Under the pieces are notes generated by a model. It was not told the DNA's origin. It searched no databases and was given only the letters and a program-made list of their open reading frames with translations. A DNA stretch of 64,000 bases from Podarcis raffonei (taxonomy: Eukaryota; Chordata; Lepidosauria; Squamata; Lacertidae), in NCBI RefSeq assembly GCF_027172205.1, contig NC_070606.1, positions 58,246,501 through 58,310,500 on the forward strand. The letters are read 5' to 3'. The translations under genes were made by a program, and so were the position numbers. The first letter of the stretch is position 1. Each line of letters opens with the position of its first letter. Of the stretch, positions 35,284 through 44,900 are shown in pieces.

Positions 35284-38200
35284 AGAAGAAGAGTTTGGGT
35301 TTGATATCCTGCCTTTCACTCCCTTTAAGGATTCTCAAAGCGGCTAACATTCTCCTTTCCCTTCCTCCCCCCACAACAAACACTGTGAGGTGTGTGGGGC
35401 TGACAGACTTCAGAGAAGTGTGACTGGCCCAAGGTCACCCAGCAGCTGCATGTGGAGGAGCAGAGACGCGAACCCACCACTCTTAACCACTATGTGTCCA
35501 AGTGTGAGACAGAAAGAGAATGAAAGCAATGTGGGGTGGCTCCAGCCATACTAACATATGGCCACCTCTGGAACATAGCTTTATTTGAATCAGGGCTTAT
35601 TAGGGCTGACACCCAACACACCAAAACATGTCTCCAGAACATGCTTTTAACAGAGGCTTTGAGCATGTCCACTCCCCTCCTCTGCTTTACGCAACTACAT
35701 CCCACCCATATATTTTCCATAAGTGTGTGTCTGACTAACAAGCAGGCTTGAGCCTGGGCATTTCTGGTTTCAGAAGAGAACCTCTCCATGCTGGATCTGG
35801 GGATGATGTATTGTATTTTGGGAAACTATTTTTGCTATTTTTAAAGAAAAATAGGTGCCAGAACTCAACATTAACACCTCCCTCGTTCTCTTAGAATTGC
35901 TATGGGACCCACCTGAGAGGTGCCGGAATTGAGTTTGAGTGAGTTCCTGCCGAAAAAAAGCCCTGCTTATATCCCACCCTTCAGAGCAGCTGACGTAATA
36001 GAGCAAGTATCAGTATCAAACTTTATTTCAGTCACAGACCGGCATAAGATAAAACATATGGATAAACAGAACACATAAGACTTAAAACAGGTAAGGAATA
36101 AAAGCTAGTAGTTAAAAGGTGGTTATATCATACATAACTTAAAAAGATAGAAACAAGGACAAAAGCGGTTAAAAGCGACTATAAAGGAGGGAGTGTGAAG
36201 AAGCACAGGTCTTGTATTTTGGGCCTAGTTTGTGGCACAATAATATGATAATCACCAACAAGTATAACCTAAAACAAAAGCAGTGAGAAAGCCCACCCTC
36301 CCACTATAAACCAGATTAGAAGAGTGTGCCAAAGCTTGCACAAAAGCTTGGCACCAGCCAAACCTCCCTGGGAAAACATTTCCAAAATCACAGGGGCTAC
36401 CACTAAGAAGGATTTGAAAACCTGTGCAGATGTGTCAATCATTAGCAGACCAGTTGCACACTTTGAGGAATGATTTCAAAAGAGCTGAGGGCATATTAGA
36501 AGATACCTTGCCTGAAATTAACTACAAAGTAGCCCAGTCCTGCAAGCAAATCAGGAAAAAACAAGCAAATGCACCAGCGCATCAGAAACAGCATCTGAAT
36601 CTTAGAGACAAATTTCACATATCTACTTACTGTGATATAACTGATACACCTGAAGCTAATATGAAGAGAAGTGAAATGTATGTGAAGAAGTATCAAGTGG
36701 ATTTAATTTTCTAAATAATAGACTTATCTGATGTACTATATTTACAAGATTCCCAAAAGCTAGTTGACTCATACCCTCAGGACTTAAATGTGAATCTTTT
36801 GTGGGCAACTACAGCAGTTCTACTGTTATATGTCACAAAGTTTAATGAAACAGAAAACATGAAATTCAGTCGTGGATCTTTCACAGTAATGAAAGACGGA
36901 ATACAATATGTACTACCAACTGTACGGGTTATGAATGCTGTGAATAATGCTTTTTCCTCATCTGAAATGAATAAAAAAGAGAGAAAAAATAGGTATTGAT
37001 TCCCTTTACTGCTTATGAAAGCGAATGTGCTTCATCAAGTCAGTTTTGATGAATTTATCCAGAGTTTTGCAATCAGAAAACTTAGAAAGAAGCTATTTTA
37101 ATTTCAACATGTCTTGTGTCATTTCCAGAAATAACATGCCGTTTTACAGTTTAGCATTGTTTGATTTTGAATTGCATAAGGGGCACCAAAATCTTTTCAG
37201 TGCTTAGGGGCTCTAAAGGCTTTAATCCAGCCCTGCTGCTTACAGAGTCCCATGCATGCCCCCTTGATCCTCTTCTGTTTCCCTCTTTCACATTAGCAGA
37301 TGATTTCCCAGCCCTCTGCTCATCACTATTCATTTCCTATCTACATATTATGCACAAAGCCCGTGTCCAGCCTCATTTCCCCATGTGTTTTAATGGCCTG
37401 TTTATTCATCCCAATTTGCCTACAGGGAGCTTTGGCGATGTCACCTAAAAGCAGGAGTTAGCCCACATTTTCCAGTGCATTTCCCTGGTACTTTCCTTAA
37501 TACAAAAACTCTGATCTTTTGAGGTAAGCTTGCCATACGTGAGGAAAATTCCTGACACGTCCTGGTTTTCAGGTGTAAAAAAGGCATCGGGGGGGGGGGG
37601 GGGAGATTTTACCGAATCGGCAAAATGTCAGGCAAAACCTAGATGTATGGCAATGTGATGGAAAAAGCAGTGGAAACAGCTCCAAAAGCTTAAAATCACT
37701 ATTTCCCCCCAAATTAGTTTGGTGGTTTCCTTAAAAAGCTCTACAATTTTGGGGGCTTCCTAAAAAAAGTTTGCGGATGTCATGAATTATACTTTTAAAA
37801 TATGGCAACCCTGTTTTGAGGGATCATTGCATGACATCCTAGTCAACTACAGCTGGCTACACAACACACCTTTAAAACGCATTCAGAGCACCTTGCCCTC
37901 CCTGCAAGAATTCTGAGAGCTGTAGTTTGCTAAGGGTGCTGGGAATGCTAGCTCTGTGAGGGGTAGGCCACAGTTCCCAGGATTCTTTGGTGAAGGTGGC
38001 GTGCTTTGAACGTGCTTTAAAAGGTATGGTGTAAACACAACCCAAGCAGTACAACTGTATGTGATTGAACCCCACCTGGAAACAGCAGTAGTCTGGAAGC
38101 GCCCTAAGTCAGAGGGGAGCATTTAGCCCAGTAACCCCAGGTCACCTTGACCCGTCCCTCTCCTGCGCCCTGGTCAGAGTTCATCCCGATAGCATCTCCT

Positions 38201-41200
38201 TGCTTCTCACGAAACCCGATCGCACCTTCTCTGCTCCGCTGAGCCCAGCACACTTGCCTCGGCCCTTACAAACAACACATTGTGATTTTTGGTTACCCAA
38301 GGGCCTGCTGACAATAGGGTGTCACCATAGCAGGCAGTTCCGCTTACCATGTGGTCTTTTCTTTGGAGAACTTTATCCCTGGCACTTTGCCCATGCGTCT
38401 CACGACCATCCGCAGCCGGTTGTTCCCCGTCAGGACTTTGACTGCGCTTCCCATTGTAATGTTCTCCAAGCTCACACTATTCACCTCTGTGATTTTATCT
38501 CCAACACACAGCCCAGCCTGTTCTGTTGGTATTAAATACAGGTAATTCAACTTGGGCTAAGGATTAGAGAGGGTTTCTCTTTCCTGGTTTTCTTTTGTTT
38601 TAAATATTTTTTTACAGTATTACTAAAATGACAAACTATAAAAGTATATAGCACACACATTTTAGAGTAAGGCAGGGTTTCTCAAACTTTCTACTCCCAG
38701 CTAAAACAGCTGAATACTGAGGCCTACCTCAGTCATAAGATGGTGGTTCAGGAAGCAGAGTTTGGAACAAACAGCTGGCATTTACTGACATCATTTCCCA
38801 CTGATATCCAATCTATCTTTGGAAATGGTTAAACTCTGCCACAGCGTTGTTCTTGTGGCAAGGAGTTCAATAGGTCAGTTTTCCTCAGGCTAAGTACATA
38901 ATTTGTCATGAAGACTTTGTGAAGGGCCTCCTCATTTCAGGCAGGATTTGCTGATTGAGGGGCTCCAAGTGGAAAAAACTTTTAAAAATATTTTCCCCTC
39001 CGCATTCCCACATGACCCTAAAAGTATTTTTACCCATCTTCTGTAATTTCTTCTCTCACTCTCCTTTCACACTCAACTTCTACCTAATTTCTGCCCCTCT
39101 CCCACAACTACAAGTTTCTTTCATCTCTCCTCCTTAAACATTTGTTTCTTTCTCCTGTAAAAGCTTTTCTCTCTTATCCCCTTCATTTATATTCCCAGTT
39201 TATTTATATAACAACAGCAGCCTTTTACTTTATAATTTCCTTCTTTGGCCCTTTCCCCTCAGAGGAGGGAGAGGACCATGTACACCACATTGAGTTCCCT
39301 GGGGGAAAGGTGGGCTAAAAATGTAATAAATGATAATAATAATAGCCTTGATAGCATATTTTCTCTCTCTGTTTAAAATACTTATTCTTCACTGGAGCTC
39401 TAAAGACCTGTATGCATGGCTCTTATAGAATCTGACATTTTGTGATGTCATGGAATTCTATACTGATGTGCTTCCAGAACTACTTAGCAACATGACACAT
39501 AAACATTGTCTCAAATAAATTACTTTGCTTGGGTTTTGCTGCAACCTCCAGACATGGGTTAGGTCCTGAAGAAGAACTGGTCAGCACTGGAAGACCACTT
39601 GCTGGCAAAGATTTAAGTCTAGGTGATTCTGCCAGTGTTGCAGGGACTAGAATGAAGTTCTGATTTTATGGATAGAACATCCGAGCAGCTTGTTGTCTCT
39701 TTTTAAGGCTGGGAGGATTGGAGAGATTTTGCTTACCTGCACTGCTGCCCTCCTCCACCTTGCTGACGAAGATACCCAGGCCATGCTCCGAGCCTCCACG
39801 CACACTGAAGCCCAGCTTCCCATCTGTGCTTTTTTCCACCGTAATGGCATTGATGGCATCACTCTCATCACTGTTAGCTGTCATGGGGATACAGCATGAT
39901 ATAATTATGAAATGGCACCACTAAGGACACTCACTGCGCTGGAATGACCAGCAAAAGGAGCTACCCGTGATCCTCTACCCTAAACACTGGGAAAGTGATA
40001 GTAGAAAGAATTGCAAGAGAAATATGCCACACCTCCCTACGCTCTGCATTTTAGCCTCTCTTCCCCATCATTGTGGGTCCACCAGACCCAGAAATGACAT
40101 CTGGGCAGGCTAGAGGGCATGCCATGAAATCCCTGACAGTTTACTTCCTAGGGAGACATGGGAGCGTTTGTCAAAGTGTATCTCCTCTGTCAATGCACAC
40201 ATGGATGTCCTGTCTAATATAAATGATTACAATACACACAACACAAACCTAGAACTGCAACAAGCATCTCCCCCTCCTCTTCTCCTATCTGGCAGCAATA
40301 TTGTAAATGCCTTCACACCCTGGGAACATGGCCAGCTCCAGAAGAGTCCCAACTAGAACTGCTTTTTTATGTGGATGTGATTTTATACTATTTTATTTTG
40401 CTCTCAGCTTTTCAATTTTGTAATTGGTGTTTTTATCTTGACACTGGCTATTGACCGTAATAAAATGACTGCAACATGTTAATAGGAGCCGTGGGAGTGG
40501 CTTTGTTCAGGGCAAGGTCAAATGAGGAGACAGATCAGTCTATTGGAGGGGGTTGGGGTTGGGGTGGCAGGAGCCTTTTCTCCTCTAAATCTCTAGATTT
40601 TGACCTCTATATATCAAGGAGCCTGTAAAATGTTCTATATGACACCTATATGTTTTGCTACCTGGGGCAAATAGAAGAATGGGGGAGGGCAGCCCCAGAG
40701 AAAGTGTTAAGCTCTATCTCCATCATGGCCCTGATCCAAATTAGCTCTTCCTCACCCTATGATCCCTATGGTTGCAATTCACAACTAAAATCAGGCGCAT
40801 GCAGAGCTTGTCTGAGGCCTGATGGAGGAGTCTTGTTAGAATGAAGTTATAGATCCTGAACAGTGTAAGTCTGGCAGGCGTGGTGGCACTCCTCATTTGG
40901 CTGGCCTAGCCCTCTGAGGCCTGGAACAGGTATACCCAGCTGTAACTCACCCTCTCTGCTCGAGCCTGTTTAAAATGCACCCTGTTTAAAAAGGATCCAC
41001 AGTTCTGCTCATGGACTTCTCATACCGTGTCTTCTTTGGTCCTCAATCAGAAAGTGGCAGCAGAGTAGAAAGTCCCGTTTTGCTGAGGCTCAGCATTGTG
41101 GGAAGCTGCCTGAATCAATTTTATCTCTCTCCCTCAATGTAGAGGCTAATTTAGGGGAGCACGGCTAGTTCAGTTGCACTGGGTGCGGAGCCTTGGCTTG

Positions 41201-41912
41201 CCATAGGGGCCACTGCAACTATAATGTAGTATGGAAGGCAAGATGCACGGGGTGCTGAATTTTGAGACCCCAAGGTCTGCCACTGCTCCATGTCCTCTTA
41301 CCTCTGCCCCTAACACCTCATTTCTTTGCACCAAATAATTGCCGAAAACAACCCATCCTATATAACATGAGGTAACATTTACTTCCTGGAATTATGCATA
41401 TTACAAATGCATGTTTCTAATTACTGTGATACTTCCTAATCACATAATTGGTTTATTTACTAATACTGGAATGTATATAAAATTGCAGGGCAATGGGGTG
41501 TGCGTGCTAATTGGCTCTCTTGGGTCACAGCAACTTCCTCATAAATCTGCAACTGATCTTGCAAGGAAAGGAACAAACAGCACCATTTGGCTATGGCTCT
41601 ACTCCTTTGCAAAAGGATGACACCAGCTCTCTCCATCCAGCCAGGATCTGGCTTGGCTATGTAGGTAGAAATGACGTCCTTTGCACACTCCCACCTCCCA
41701 CCTTCACCCCCAGCGGTACCTTCAAGGGGTGTATTGATGAGGATAACTCTTCCCATGGGGGACGAGGTGCGGTAGTCCCGAAGGTTCCCATTCAGGAGCC
41801 GGTTCTGCCTGCTCAGCAGGAGGCGATTGGCAGTGCTGATGTCACTGCTGGAGCCCCGGGAGTGAGTCGGGTAAATGATTTCGCTCTGGAATGAATCAGG
41901 AGTGTATGCCAT
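15631..41912 (-). CDS. PDZD7: PDZD7, PDZ domain-containing 7 (complete CDS, 16 coding exons)
   Basis: Coding exons from 5' to 3': 41912-41720, 39877-39737, 38522-38348, 34843-34667, 32011-31864, 30839-30779, 29576-29106, 28241-28056, 26340-26299, 25920-25763, 23753-23662, 23419-23328, 22227-22156, 21203-20604, 19323-19223, 15777-15631. The lengths sum to 2856 nt (951 residues plus stop) and phase is kept at each junction. PDZ1 is at about 75-165 ([20 protein letters not shown]), PDZ2 at 200-278 ([19 protein letters not shown]), a harmonin-homology domain at 553-640, and PDZ3 at 861-946 ([12 protein letters not shown]). PDZD7 is the scaffold of the stereocilia ankle-link complex with ADGRV1, usherin and whirlin in hair cells. 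Human PDZD7 is about 1033 residues; here the tail after PDZ3 is almost absent. Confidence 0.95.
15850..15975 (+). mobile_element. tRNA-derived SINE fragment
   Basis: The head has TGCAGCTCAGTGACAGAACA (A box) and CATGCAGAAGGTCTCAGGTT (B box). It is followed by GGTAGGGCTGGGAAAGACCC, the usual body of this reptile SINE. Confidence 0.65.
16155..16255. repeat. P1 repeat, diverged
   Basis: CCAGATGTTTTGGGCTACAC on the left and GGGGCTGATGGATATTACAG on the right mark the arms. Confidence 0.55.
16256..16378. repeat. P1 repeat, diverged, abutting the previous copy
   Basis: The arms are TGTCCTCCAGATGTTG with CATCATCCCTGACC, and GATGGGGATTGTAAGCCC. Confidence 0.55.
16685..16925 (+). repeat. LINE-like dispersed repeat fragment
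   Basis: Begins AAGAACATAAGAACAGTCTG and runs through CTGTTCTCACAATTGCCAG, AAGCCATTCCAAGTGGTGG and GAGAGTCCCATAGTTCAG, the order usual for this reptile repeat. Confidence 0.6.
18785..18900. repeat. P1 repeat, diverged
   Basis: GGGCTGATGGGAGTTATAGT is preserved on the right arm; the left arm is weak. Confidence 0.5.
18912..19055. repeat. P1-like repeat variant
   Basis: The outer arms CTCAACCTTGGGCCCCCAGA and GGGGACCCAAGGTTGAG are complementary, enclosing the family core ACTACAACTTCCACCATCCC. Confidence 0.7.
19223..19323 (-). CDS. PDZD7: PDZD7 coding exon 15 (PDZ3)
   Basis: Acceptor CCAG, donor GTAAGC. Encodes [20 protein letters not shown] and [13 protein letters not shown], the PDZ3 binding loop and first helix. 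Ends in phase 0. Confidence 0.95.
19651..19976 (-). mobile_element. solo LTR of an endogenous retrovirus (fossil)
   Basis: On the minus strand the segment begins TGTTATG and ends TTTCA. It has several CCAAT boxes in a U3 with a tandem enhancer-like repeat, a TATA box (TATATAAAGC), then AATAAA about 55 bases on. No primer-binding site or internal genes flank it, so it is a solo LTR in a PDZD7 intron. It resembles gammaretrovirus-like LTRs. Exact ends and family are uncertain, and no clear target duplication is left, suggesting it is not young. Confidence 0.65.
20150..20252. repeat. P1 repeat, diverged
   Basis: AACTACAGCTCCTGTCC and GGGGCTGATGGGAGTTGAG form the arms. Confidence 0.55.
20604..21203 (-). 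CDS. PDZD7: PDZD7 coding exon 14 (disordered linker and start of PDZ3)
   Basis: Acceptor TCAG, donor GTAAGT. Encodes [11 protein letters not shown], a polyalanine run at about 21117-21140, the conserved [10 protein letters not shown], and a Pro/Arg/Gln-rich region with two RGRP motifs. It ends in [11 protein letters not shown], the first strand of PDZ3. Confidence 0.93.
21325..21450 (+). repeat. tRNA-derived SINE fragment, diverged
   Basis: GTAGCTCCATGGGAGAGCA and GGTCTCAGGTTCAGTCCCTG resemble the head at 15850; the rest is decayed. Confidence 0.45.
21707..21750. repeat. (GT)n microsatellite
   Basis: 44 bases of uninterrupted GT in a PDZD7 intron. Confidence 0.99.
22156..22227 (-). CDS. PDZD7: PDZD7 coding exon 13 (72 bp)
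   Basis: Acceptor ACAG, donor GTGAGT. Encodes [20 protein letters not shown] and TPVP, very close to human. Confidence 0.94.
22530..22650. repeat. P1 repeat, diverged
   Basis: CCTTCCAGATATTGCTGGAC on the left and GGGAGTTGGAGCCC on the right. Confidence 0.5.
23328..23419 (-). CDS. PDZD7: PDZD7 coding exon 12 (harmonin-homology domain, end)
   Basis: Acceptor after a T-rich tract (ACAG), donor GTGGGG. Encodes [20 protein letters not shown] and [10 protein letters not shown]. Confidence 0.95.
23662..23753 (-). CDS. PDZD7: PDZD7 coding exon 11 (harmonin-homology domain)
   Basis: Acceptor ACAG, donor GTAGGA. Encodes [20 protein letters not shown] and [11 protein letters not shown], the core of the HHD helices. 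Confidence 0.95.
24897..25125. mobile_element. candidate inverted-repeat (MITE-like) element
   Basis: The left segment (ATTTTTTCTCACAAGAGGAC near 24911) is nearly the reverse complement of the right segment (GTCCTCTGGTGAAAAAAAAT near 25085). The two arms are about 40 bases long. Confidence 0.45.
25268..25430. repeat. palindromic MITE-like repeat, family P2
   Basis: Family P2 has arms containing TCCTGGGAACTGTAGTTTG on one side and CAGGATTCTTTGGGG on the other, with GTTAAGGGTGCTGGGAA between. This copy keeps GAGTTTGTTAAGGGAGCT and CTCAGGATTCTTTGGTGGGG. Confidence 0.6.
25763..25920 (-). CDS. PDZD7: PDZD7 coding exon 10 (start of harmonin-homology domain)
   Basis: Acceptor CCCAG ends at 25921 and donor GTAAGG starts at 25762. 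Only this acceptor keeps phase with the micro-exon; a second AG at 25881-25880 would break it. Encodes [14 protein letters not shown] (compare the ERGRALLS region of human), then [20 protein letters not shown]. Confidence 0.88.
26299..26340 (-). CDS. PDZD7: PDZD7 coding exon 9 (42-bp micro-exon)
   Basis: Acceptor TGCAG and donor GTAACT bracket 42 bases that read [14 protein letters not shown] in the phase left by exon 8. The human counterpart reads GPVQKFVTWRLRR within a larger exon. Phase 1 in, phase 1 out, which fits the next exon. Confidence 0.82.
27745..27855. repeat. P2 repeat, partial
   Basis: CATTGTAGTTTGTTAAGGGT followed by CTCTGTGAGGGG; the right arm is lost. Confidence 0.5.
28056..28241 (-). 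CDS. PDZD7: PDZD7 coding exon 8
   Basis: Acceptor CCAG, donor GTAACA. Encodes [10 protein letters not shown] and [13 protein letters not shown], conserved in the family, then a Ser/Pro/Lys-rich stretch. Confidence 0.94.
28628..28740 (+). repeat. LINE-like repeat fragment
   Basis: CCAGCAGCTGATATTCAGAG, then CATGGCTAGTAGCCATTGAT and CCATGAATTTGTCTGATCCT, the middle part of the repeat at 16685. Confidence 0.6.
29106..29576 (-). CDS. PDZD7: PDZD7 coding exon 7 (linker)
   Basis: Acceptor ACAG, donor GTAGGT. Encodes a Ser-rich linker, then [20 protein letters not shown] and QSYLTIY, which match the human linker closely. Confidence 0.94.
29878..30379. mobile_element. Tc1/mariner (pogo-like) non-autonomous DNA transposon
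   Basis: The terminal inverted repeats CAGTGGTACCTTGGTTCTCA and its complement TGAGAACCAAGGTACCACTG are flanked by TA on both sides (29876-29877, 30380-30381). The element is 502 bp with no transposase frame. It lies between PDZD7 exons 6 and 7. Confidence 0.85.
30779..30839 (-). CDS. PDZD7: PDZD7 coding exon 6 (61 bp)
   Basis: Acceptor CTAG at 30841-30840, donor GTAAGA. Encodes [20 protein letters not shown], nearly identical to the mammalian segment. Confidence 0.93.
31864..32011 (-). CDS. PDZD7: PDZD7 coding exon 5 (PDZ2, second half)
   Basis: Acceptor CCAG, donor GTGAGG. Encodes [20 protein letters not shown] through [11 protein letters not shown]. Ends in phase 0. Confidence 0.95.
32497..32729. 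repeat. long inverted repeat (fold-back)
   Basis: The left arm from AGGTGCAAAGCCCTTCTTTC pairs with the right arm ending GAAAGAAGGGCTTTGCACCT. Arms are about 105 bases with few mismatches around a short A-rich centre near 32612. It lies inside a larger repeat whose outer parts (ATCCGGGGACA near 32390, TCTGGGGACA near 33431) continue beyond the LINE. Confidence 0.75.
32770..33367 (-). mobile_element. 5'-truncated LINE (L2/CR1 group) with intact C-terminal ORF2 stretch
   Basis: The minus strand encodes 153 residues without a stop (33360-32899): [48 protein letters not shown] and [12 protein letters not shown]. This is the C-terminal end of reverse transcriptase ORF2 in L2-like LINEs. A 3' UTR follows (CCAGCCACTCTGGGCGGC on plus), then an ATA microsatellite at 32770-32815. 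The open frame suggests a fairly recent copy. Confidence 0.85.
34285..34440. repeat. P2 repeat
   Basis: CAAAGAATCCTGGACATTGT, GGTACTGGGAGTTGTAGCTC and TCTCAGGATTCTTTGGGG appear in order. Confidence 0.7.
34667..34843 (-). CDS. PDZD7: PDZD7 coding exon 4 (PDZ2, first half)
   Basis: Acceptor ACAG, donor GTAAGT after AA. Encodes [20 protein letters not shown] and the PDZ2 binding loop [16 protein letters not shown]. Confidence 0.95.
35236..35280. repeat. (AG)n microsatellite
   Basis: Uninterrupted AG dinucleotides, followed by GAA units, at the edge of the next repeat. Confidence 0.98.
35290..35490 (+). repeat. dispersed MIR/L2-like repeat
   Basis: Contains ACTGTGAGGTGTGTGGGGCT, TGACTGGCCCAAGGTCACCC, AGCAGCTGCATGTGGAGGAG and TCTTAACCACTATG. 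This order is common in amniote MIR/L2-type repeats. Confidence 0.55.
36425..37000 (+). pseudogene. decayed transposase-like fragment (hAT/ZMYM1-like)
   Basis: Two adjacent frames (36424-36714 and 36760-36999) read [35 protein letters not shown] and [20 protein letters not shown]. The SYPxDL stretch recalls hAT transposases and zinc-finger MYM type 1-like proteins. A stop (TAA at 36712) separates the frames. The base composition is AT-rich, unlike the PDZD7 exons. Family placement is from memory. Confidence 0.35.
37505..37818. repeat. inverted-ended repeat, family S
   Basis: Family S has ends AGGGTTGCCATAC and GTATGGCAACCCT. This copy starts GCTTGCCATACGTGAGG and ends ATATGGCAACCCTG, with a poly-G run inside. 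Confidence 0.55.
37845..38035. repeat. P2 repeat
   Basis: GCTGTAGTTTGCTAAGGGTG, GGGAATGCTAGCTCTGTGAG and TCCCAGGATTCTTTGGTG; the outer arms CTTTAAAACGC and GTGCTTTAAAAGG are complementary. Confidence 0.75.
38348..38522 (-). CDS. PDZD7: PDZD7 coding exon 3 (PDZ1, second half)
   Basis: Acceptor ACAG, donor GTAAGC. Encodes [14 protein letters not shown] through [17 protein letters not shown]; the split Trp codon completes in the next exon. Confidence 0.95.
39230..39352 (+). repeat. LINE 3' end
   Basis: ACCACATTGAGTTCCCTGGG, AAAGGTGGGCTAAAAATG and a run of AATAAT form the usual L2-like or L1-like tail. Confidence 0.5.
39737..39877 (-). CDS. PDZD7: PDZD7 coding exon 2 (PDZ1, first half)
   Basis: Acceptor ACAG, donor GTAAGC. 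Encodes [16 protein letters not shown] and the PDZ1 carboxylate-binding loop [14 protein letters not shown], then SKVEEGSSA. Confidence 0.95.
41720..41912 (-). CDS. PDZD7: PDZD7 coding exon 1
   Basis: The ATG is in a good Kozak context (GCCATGG), and the donor GTACCG follows 41720. It encodes residues 1-64, ending in the family block [15 protein letters not shown]. Ends with one base of the next codon. The 5' UTR extends upstream to an unknown point. Confidence 0.9.
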
Positions 41913-44900
41913 GGCAGGACAGGGTGCTGGTTATGCACAGAAGGACTCTCGCTGTTGGGTCTCTTGATGGGTTGGAGAAGCACACTGCGCTTGGGCCTGA
42001 TTCCTTCAGGAAAGTTGGGCGAGTTTGTTACATTTTGGCCCCTTAGGTTGCTTCCCACCAGCGGAAACCGTTGCTGGACATGTTTCCATCAATCATAGTA
42101 TTACCTCTCGTAGACTCATTTTGTTGTTGTCGATGGTGATGTTACCACTGAGGATTGTCCTTTGGAAAATTCACCTATTTTTAAAATGCAGGATCCAATG
42201 AAAACATCTTGCCTCTCATGGGTTTAGATTCATGCTCTTTCTCTGTCTTCCAGACATGTATTCTGTAATAATAGTAGTAGTGGTGGTAGTAGTAGTAGTA
42301 ATAATAATACTATCATTTTTTTACCCTAAAGCCTTTAGTCAAATTTAAGCCCTATGCACATTTAACTGGAAGCAATTCCCATTGAATTAAACAGGACTTA
42401 TTTCTATGTAAATAAGTTTAGGATGGCTGCATGGATTTCTTTTGAGTTTGTGGTGCAACAAGAACATGTTTTATGGCACTCCAGAAGTCTCCTTGACAAG
42501 GGAGCATACTCTCAGTCAGTCCCTCTAGTACCTGAACTTTTGAGGACAGTCATAACAATATTTTTGCACTCACAAGGTTGAGAAAATGAAATTTTAAAAA
42601 ATGAAATTTGTGGCTGGCAGAATTTTTACAAAAATATTACTATCTTTCACACAGTGCTCACTGCACCCACTCTTTGAAGTTAGGTGTGTGTGTGTGGGGG
42701 GTCCAATGCTAATTCAACAGTTTCAGACATGAAGGCACTTCATATTTATTATCTAAGCAATATGGTGGATGAAGACATTTTTACAGTAAGACATAAGCAT
42801 GTTGCAAACGTTGTTTGAAACATTTTCATTGTAGTGGGGCTGTTGTGTTCCATGGAATTTATGTAGAATAAAAAGCAGGAATAATATTGTTTGACTATGG
42901 CTGACCTAGCTAAATGTAGAAAAATTAAAGCTGAAAAGAAAATGGATCAGATTCTTTTCCTTCCAGTGTCACAGTGTGATTCTATTTTAGCACTTTTAGT
43001 CTAAAAACATCTGTTGATTTCAGTGATGTATCTCCAGGATTATGGCTTGGCAACTTAATAGAATCATATCATTCTAGAGTTAGAAGGGACCACAAGGGTC
43101 ATCTAGTCCACCCCCTTGCAATGCAAGAATCTTTCACCCACGACCCTGAGATTCAGAGCCTCATGTGCTCTACCGACTGAGCTATCCCAACCAAATCTTC
43201 CCGGTTTGCACAGCGTGACTGGATATGCACTTGTTCAGCTGAGACGAGAAGTAACCCTACCTTGATATGCTTATATTTCTCAAGGCATTTACCGCTTAAG
43301 AATTACACTAGGGTGGCTTGAAGTGGGTACACTAGTTTACAGTAGCCAGTGCCAAGCTGAAATGCTTTCAGCTTGCTGTATAGATAAGAAAATAATAATT
43401 TTCTATTTAAAAAAAAAATTCAAAAACTTTTAATGAATTGCCCAGAAAACTAATACTTTTTAGAGCTTTGCTTGTAAATAACTCGAGATGCTGCAGGAAT
43501 TCTGCTTTGATCTCTTAATGCTCTCTGCTGAATATCCTGGAAGCTTTGCATTCCACCCAGTATAAAGCAGTATGCAACAGCCAAAGCTTTTGCTCATTGT
43601 AACATTCTCAATAAGAAGCCTTAAAAGAGACTATGTCCCAAGCGTGGGCATTTGTTCCTCTACACGGCTGTTCAGTCCGGGAAGATGGAGATCTCTCTGC
43701 TTTTGCTATGTAATCACTCAGGGGAAGAGAGGGGGATTTTCCAGCTTACTCTGCATCACTGATACGCAAGCCCCAGTCTCCCCCCCCCCCCCCGCCGCCG
43801 TTTCCTTGCCTGCACATTAGCTGGAATGAAGCCTGCGTGCGGAGTGACCTGACCTTAATAAATAAGTGATGTCATCTCTTCCATTAGAGATACAGCACGG
43901 GGGCGGGGACCGCAGAAACCCTTGTGGGAGAGGACAAGATATGGGGCACGCCCCAATTCTGATACAAGGCCACTAGTAGGCAACTTCTCAACAACCGTCG
44001 CATCTGAACGAGTTTGAGTGGAGCGGGATGTTTCAGCACCTTGGACAGGTCTCCCGAAAGCACCTGCATTAAATTGCATCCTGCTACCTGCAGGTAAACC
44101 TTCTCATGCCTAACGCCCTTGTTCTACCTGGCAACTCTCTCTGACCTAGCACAAAATAATCTACAGACAGTAGAGAGACGAAAAGGGAAGGGTGACCCGC
44201 TCAGAAATGCAATTAACCCCTGATTAACATACCCCTCCCATGCCCCCCTCACCTGTTTCCATGTTGCTCTGCAAACTTCCTCACCTGGGACAGACACACA
44301 GTTGAGCCTGCAAACCTGGTGGCTGCTAGAGGTACCTATCACCCCCGTCACATGGATTGGCTGGTCAAACCAGGAACAAGACCTCTCATAGGTCAGAATA
44401 GCTGTCAGTTATTCGCAGCACTTCCTCGTTGTATCTCTTGTGGAGGGAAGGGGGGAAACTCAGCAGGTGTGTTTCTGGACTTGTAACAAGCAGAGAAGAA
44501 TGGAAGCAGCTCCAACAGAGAACATTATTAGGACTACCCATTTGTTCTGCAGTCAAAGTGAACAGGTAACGGCATGTGATTGCTGAAGAGGGATGTATCC
44601 CCCCAATTTAAAATGGCTTATGTGTGTTAATTACTGGAAGCAATTTTTTAGATATCAAAATACCCCATTGAGATTATTGTCTATGTTTTGATGCTTTTGT
44701 TGGACTTTGTGTCCTGCTTATGTGTGTTGTACAGTTATGATAATAAAAGGAGACATATCTATACTTTAGTAAGGTGTAGAGGAAAGTCTGTACATCTGGT
44801 AAATTAACTTTACATTTGAAGAAGAGATTCCCATTTTGCATTAGTATATTTGCTGGGCAAAATTATCTAAAATATACACATTTATTATAGCCATTAACAT

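Noticed and set aside
43780-44100. PDZD7 core promoter
   Set aside because: GC-richer than its surroundings, but no clear CpG island, TATA box or first-exon donor; mentioned only as a candidate in the intergenic entry.
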